A stretch of DNA of 37,458 nt. Origin: Lachnospiraceae bacterium (GTDB taxonomy: Bacteria > Bacillota > Clostridia > Lachnospirales > Lachnospiraceae). This document shows, piece by piece, positions 31,812 through 37,458 of the stretch. A model generated the notes under the pieces. That model saw nothing but the letters and a program-made list of their open reading frames with translations. It had not been told where the DNA came from and made no database searches. The stretch spans positions 1 to 37,458 of the forward strand of contig CAJTFX010000041.1 of assembly GCA_910575555.1 (NCBI GenBank), written 5' to 3'. Every line of letters starts with the position of its first letter. The first letter of the stretch is position 1. The translations under genes were made by a program, and so were the position numbers.

Positions 31812-33176
31812 ATGGCGGTAACAAGCTTATGGCATGTCAAAGGGAGCATAAAAGACTTGATTGACTATATAGAAAATCCAGAAAAGACCGTGCCGAATGA
31901 AGATATGCAGGACTTCTTTGACGTGTTCTCCTATGTGAAAAATCCGTCAAAAACAAAAGCAGGCGAGTATGTTTCCGCAGTCAACTGTCTGAAAGAAGTC
32001 GCATTACAGCAGATGATTTTGACGAAGAAACAGTACCAAAAGACAGGCGGGTATATCGCATGGCACGGCTACCAGAGCTTCAAGCCAGACGAGGTAACGC
32101 CCGAACAATGCCACGAAATCGGATTGAAATTAGCAAGGGAAATGTGGGGTGATAAATACCAGATAATCGTTGCCACCCACCTTGACAAAGGACATCTCCA
32201 CAACCATTTCTGCTTTAACTCCGTTTCTTATCTGGATGGGAGCAAATACAATTACTCAAAATCGGAGCAGATACGGTTAAGGGAAGTGTCCGACCGTTTA
32301 TGCCGAGAGTACGGTTTGTCAGTAATTGAAAACCCGAAGAAAGCACCGTCAAGACCGCTGTATTTGGACGAAAAAAGCGGAAAGCCGACACGGTACAACG
32401 TCTATCGGGAGGATTTAAGGGAGGCAATCAACGGGAGCAGGGATTTACAGCACATGATAAAATACCTTACCGATAAAGGATATGAGGTTGATTTTTCGGG
32501 CGGTCATTGGAAGATGAAGCTGCCACAGTACAAGCACTTCACAAGGTTAGACACGCTTGACGAGCGGCTAACACCCGATTTCATACGGTCATGTTTAGGC
32601 GGAACTTCCCGATATGGGAACTACAAAGCAAGGATTTCCTACTCCCCGCATATGCCAGAGCAGTATAAAAACACATGGAAACCGCATCAGAAAACCACGG
32701 GAATCTTAGCGTTATATTACCACTGGTGCTATCAGTTGGGGATATTTCCCAAAGGCACGGACTACAAGCCGACAAGCCCGCTGATGAAAGAGGAGCTTCG
32801 GAAACTGGACGAGATTACCGCACAGGTACGGTATATGTCAAAGCATAATATTTCTACCCTCTCCGATTTACACGCCGACAGGGAGAAAAACCAGACCGAA
32901 ATGAATAAACTTATCGACTACCGCCAGCATTTGCGGAATAAGGTACGCCGTGCCACACCAGCCGAAAAAGAAACACTCCGAGCCGAAAAACAGAATGTGA
33001 CAGAACAGATAACGGAACTTAGAAAGCGGCTGAAATATGCAGACGGGATTGAAAAACGCTCCGCCCATATCGACAACTGCTTAGACCAAATCCATGATAC
33101 GATTGAAAATCAGAGGTCGAATCGGCAGAAACAGCCAGTAAAAACAGAATGCGGGAGGGAGGAATCATTACGATGA
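31812..33176 (+). CDS. Relaxase/mobilization nuclease (MobP/TnpZ-like)
   Basis: 454 residues. The N-terminal relaxase domain shows the conserved histidines H123, H128, H130 and H132 in THLDKGHLHNHF, which hold the metal, and an early tyrosine-bearing segment (LIDYIENPEKT) likely carrying the nucleophile. The C-terminal half is charged and helical (RATPAEKETLRAEKQNVTEQ). It would nick oriT and lead the strand into a recipient using another element's transfer machinery, since no such machinery is encoded here. Confidence 0.9.
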   Translation: MAVTSLWHVKGSIKDLIDYIENPEKTVPNEDMQDFFDVFSYVKNPSKTKAGEYVSAVNCLKEVALQQMILTKKQYQKTGGYIAWHGYQSFKPDEVTPEQCHEIGLKLAREMWGDKYQIIVATHLDKGHLHNHFCFNSVSYLDGSKYNYSKSEQIRLREVSDRLCREYGLSVIENPKKAPSRPLYLDEKSGKPTRYNVYREDLREAINGSRDLQHMIKYLTDKGYEVDFSGGHWKMKLPQYKHFTRLDTLDERLTPDFIRSCLGGTSRYGNYKARISYSPHMPEQYKNTWKPHQKTTGILALYYHWCYQLGIFPKGTDYKPTSPLMKEELRKLDEITAQVRYMSKHNISTLSDLHADREKNQTEMNKLIDYRQHLRNKVRRATPAEKETLRAEKQNVTEQITELRKRLKYADGIEKRSAHIDNCLDQIHDTIENQRSNRQKQPVKTECGREESLR

Positions 33177-33436
33177 ATGAATCTTTTAGTGACACAGAAA
33201 AAGAAGAATTTTCAGAAGAAACCGCCATCCGTCAGATGATTGATGGGATTACGGACAGCCTTGCATCCATGACAAAAGAAGAACGGTTAGAATGGTTTCG
33301 CAGGTCACAATATCCCCATCCAATCAATTTCCAAAAAGAGATAGACGGCACGGTTTATACAGTCAATGCCCATTTTAACGCCGCCGCTGCTGAGAGCATT
33401 CAGGAAAAAACCGAACGCATTCTCCTAAAACTATAA
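33173..33436 (+). CDS. tnpW: TnpW-like transposon protein
   Basis: 87 residues from ATG 33173 (GGAGG 11 bases upstream, overlapping the relaxase stop by ATGA). The C-terminal part IDGTVYTVNAHFNAAAAES followed by QEKTERILLKL matches the TnpW pattern (GxTxYxVxxHF, then a helix). TnpW accompanies the large serine recombinase in Tn4451-type elements; its function is unknown. Confidence 0.75.
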   Translation: MNESFSDTEKEEFSEETAIRQMIDGITDSLASMTKEERLEWFRRSQYPHPINFQKEIDGTVYTVNAHFNAAAAESIQEKTERILLKL

Positions 33437-33498
33437 ACGGCATTTGAATTAAGGCTTTAAAGCGTTGAAGTGTTCTGCCAGATATGGTATGATAATGA

Positions 33499-35214
<1,716 letters not shown>

Positions 35215-35788
35215 CCGCAGGGCTACACTGTCTACATAATCACATCATTATATTTTAGTCTATGCAATAACATCCTTACGGAAATTTACCCATACAGTTG
35301 TTTTTCATGTAGTAAATCAGTAAGAGTATTATGTCACAATTATTTTTATATAAAGAAAATAACCTTTAATGAAGAAATTAACGAAAAAGAAATTATGAGG
35401 ACATAATATTTTGAAGAGTGATGAAAAAGTAATAAGTATTTGCTTTGAAATGAGAATTTAGCTTGTATTGATATTATTTTTTTGTTACAATAATAAGAAC
35501 AAATATTCGCTAATCGGAACAATGTTATAGAGATATGCTGTTTGTTGTGGAGTGATTTTTAGGATACAATGCTTTATAATTATGCTATTTTATGCTATTC
35601 TGTTTGAAAAAGAACTGGGAGTGTTGTGGAGTGTTGCCCAGTTAGAAAAACTGATTTTAGTGACTTTATTCGTGTAATTGCTATTTTTGCCCATAAAAAA
35701 GTAGTGAAAAAAACTCAAACACGAATTTTGAGCCTCATAATTACACGAATTTTCGGGCTGATAATAGTCGTATTAAGGAGGAATAGAA
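35215..35788. other. Gene-free stretch with short repeats before uvrB
   Basis: AT-rich, no gene. GTGTTGTGGAGTGTTG (35621-35636), TGACTTTATTCGTGTAAT (35661-35678), an inverted ACACGAATTTT (35719-35729) and an inverted ATTACACGAATTTT (35740-35753) lie close together. The same kinds of repeats recur at 36104-36209 after the uvrB fragment. They look like recombinase or arm-type sites at an element end. Confidence 0.5.
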
Positions 35789-36091
35789 GTGAAAAATGAG
35801 CAAAAAATCTTTGAATTAGTATCAGAATATCAGCCTATGGGGGATCAGCCACAGGCTATAGAAAAGTTGGTAAGAGGGTTTAAGAAAGGCAACCAATGCC
35901 AGACTTTACTAGGGGTTACAGGTTCTGGAAAGACGTTTACCATGGCAAATGTCATTGCTCAGTTGAACAAGCCGACATTGGTGATTGCCCATAATAAGAC
36001 TCTGGCAGCACAGCTTTATGGAGAACTCAAAAATTTTTTCCATCGAATGCGGTGGAGTACTTTGTCTCCTACTATAAGGACAGGGTTTTGA
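35789..36091 (+). pseudogene. uvrB: uvrB 5' fragment, frameshifted and truncated
   Basis: The start of excinuclease ABC subunit B (normally about 660 residues). GTG at 35789 follows AAGGAGG. Residues show [19 protein letters not shown], the Walker [11 protein letters not shown] and [20 protein letters not shown]-run near 36034-36039 is one base short; restoring it gives [12 protein letters not shown], the true continuation. After that, near 36075, homology ends where YYQPEAYVP should follow. So there is both a frameshift and a break. The rest of uvrB is not in this window. Confidence 0.88.
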
Positions 36092-36551
36092 GTGGCTTAT
36101 CTTGTGTTGTTTAGTGTTGTTTATACCAGATATTGTGGACAGGATAATAGTTTATGGACGAGATAACACTAGATAAACAGATAGAATTTGTGACTTAAAT
36201 TCGTGTAATGAACAAAATAACACAAAGTAACACAATATAAATATCCAGTAGGAACAGTATTTAGTGGCTTCATTTTCAAATGATATGTTTGTGTTTTTAT
36301 ATGATAGTAGGTTTCAGAATTAAGAATTGAAAGAAGGATTACATAACCGTTTGGTTTTCAAATAGAGAATCAAATGGTTTTTTTATTGCAAATTTTTACA
36401 TAGCCATTCCTCAAAAGGGAGTGGCTATTAAATTATCAGAAAGCAATTTGGTGAAATGTCAAGAGGAAAATAAAAAAGATTTTCTGGAAGAAGGGTAACT
36501 TTAATAGACCTACCGCCCCAAAAGGAATGTAAGTTCGATATTTCTTATGGA
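36092..36551. other. Gene-free stretch between uvrB fragment and IS110 remnant
   Basis: Contains GTGTTGTTTAGTGTTG (36104-36119) and TGACTTAAATTCGTGTAAT (36191-36209), partners of the repeats upstream of uvrB. A terminator lies at about 36344-36385 (CCGTTTGGTT with AATCAAATGG, then T-run). A second hairpin ATAGCCA with TGGCTAT lies at about 36399-36427. No gene is seen. Confidence 0.55.
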
Positions 36552-37351
36552 TTACCTACTCTTTTCCACAGAGTAGAGTTTGCCATTGGCCAGCAGTCCA
36601 AAAAGCATGCGTATCAATTTACGGGAAGTCAACGCGAGTGCACGTTTGTGCTGATGGGTTCTTACCTCAGCAAATTTCTTGTCATAAAAGGCTTTATATT
36701 CGGGGCAGTGCTGTACCACGCTCCCAGCGGCTTCGATCATGTAATACCGAAGGTAGCGGTTACCGGCTTTGTTCATGGGTGTATCTTCCGCCTGGAACTC
36801 TCCGGACTGGTTTTCTTTCCAGACGATGCCGCAGTATTTGGCAAGTGCATCATTGCTCTTAAAGCACTTGATGGTGCCAAGCTCAGCAAGGATGCCGCTG
36901 GCGTAGACAGGGCCAATACCGGGCACGGAGGTCAGTATCTGGTATTCCGTGGGATTAAGCTCCTTTACGGCTCTCTGGATAGCATCATTGATGGCCTTAA
37001 GTTCTTTTTCAAAGGCGCTGATGCAGTTGAAGGAACAACCGATGGAGACCGTCAGTGGCTCGTAAAGGCACTTGTCCAGTCGGTAGGAGTCCTGTGCAGC
37101 CTTCTGCAGTAGATAAGTAGTCTGTTCAGGATCGGAGATCCGCCCACGGCTTTTGGAGCTGATGAAAGCTACCAGATCATCCACGGACGCGTCCACGATG
37201 TCCTCCGTGGAAAGGTAGTCCGTCAGGACTGCTTCAGCTGTGGCGCCATATTTGTCAGAGAAGGGATGCTCATCCTTGTTGAGCATGGCAAATTCGCTGA
37301 ACTTGAGGAAAATGTTGTTCAACATATAGGTCTTCTCCCTAGTTGGACCTA
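36552..37351 (-). pseudogene. IS110-family transposase, N-terminus removed
   Basis: About 257 readable residues ending at 36552. The Transposase_20 part is clear: ILTSVPGIGPVYASGILAEL, then CGIVWKENQSGEF and MNKAGNRYLRYYMIEAAGSV. The N-terminal DEDD catalytic half (about 150 residues) is missing. The frame stays open to 37351, where an IS3-type tip begins, so the gene was cut by that insertion. IS110 enzymes use a bridge RNA; the truncation makes this copy inactive. Confidence 0.85.
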
Positions 37352-37458
37352 TGTCAATACTTTGGACAAAAAAAGTCGAAAGATTATGCTGCTTTTTTTA
37401 GTTCCTCATCCTCCTTTTGCTGTGGTGTCAAATAACCAATAGAACTATGTATCCGCTT
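37352..37458 (-). mobile_element. Second IS3-family element, partial at window edge
   Basis: It starts with the tip TGTCAATACTTTGGAC at 37352, similar to the first IS (TGTCAACACTTT). On the minus strand 37384-37458 encodes the last 24 residues of an OrfB transposase (RIHSSIGYLTPQQKEDEEL, then KKAA and stop). The rest lies outside the window. The residues differ from the first IS, so it is a related but different element. Confidence 0.8.

Overview
The window looks like a patchwork of accessory DNA from a low-GC gut Clostridia genome, most likely Lachnospiraceae-like. This rests on AT-rich codon use, strong AGGAGG-type ribosome sites, Tn4451-type mobilization genes, a clostridial Cys-rich-peptide maturation locus and an agr-like locus. 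I see no tRNA, rRNA or CRISPR array. The only housekeeping gene is a broken 5' piece of uvrB.

Layout. 1-4.8 kb is a decaying integration module: an excisionase-like remnant, a tyrosine recombinase split by an IS3-family element, a second tyrosine recombinase with a 1-base frameshift, and an unknown 191-residue protein. 5.0-6.9 kb is a group II intron of the IIC type, sitting just behind a terminator hairpin. 7.1-13.2 kb is a RiPP locus: peptidase-less ABC exporter, radical SAM/SPASM maturase (CcpM type), TIGR04066-type maturation protein, an acyl-carrier-like protein without its serine, two almost identical four-cysteine precursor peptides, and a subtilisin-like protease without a signal peptide. 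13.4-19.1 kb holds an OmpR/HisKA two-component system followed by two FtsX/MacB-type permeases and their ATPase. Direct repeats in front of the permeases look like the regulator's binding site, so this is probably a peptide-sensing and self-protection unit. 19.2-20.1 kb has a divergent XRE regulator and a small unknown gene sharing an operator-like inverted repeat. 20.2-23.1 kb is a complete agr-like quorum-sensing operon in the order D-B-A-C.

23.3-25.5 kb is a regulatory patch: an XRE gene, a second HTH gene whose start codon reads ATA, a ribbon-helix-helix gene, and a series of similar palindromes. 25.9-35.2 kb is visibly more GC-rich and is a Tn4451-like mobilizable transposon: tnpV, TetR plus MFS exporter plus Cys-rich KTR cargo, an XRE regulator, a sigma-like factor, a DUF6194 protein, MobC-like protein, relaxase, tnpW and a large serine recombinase. 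35.6-36.2 kb holds a truncated, frameshifted uvrB start between two related sets of short repeats. The window ends in nested insertion sequences, an IS110-family gene cut by another IS3-family element.

Working together: the maturase and its helpers probably install thioether links in the twin precursors, the cytoplasmic S8 protease probably removes the leader, the ABC exporter secretes the product, and the adjacent two-component/FtsX unit probably protects the producer. The neighbouring agr operon may add density control. The link between the agr and RiPP loci is inferred from position only.
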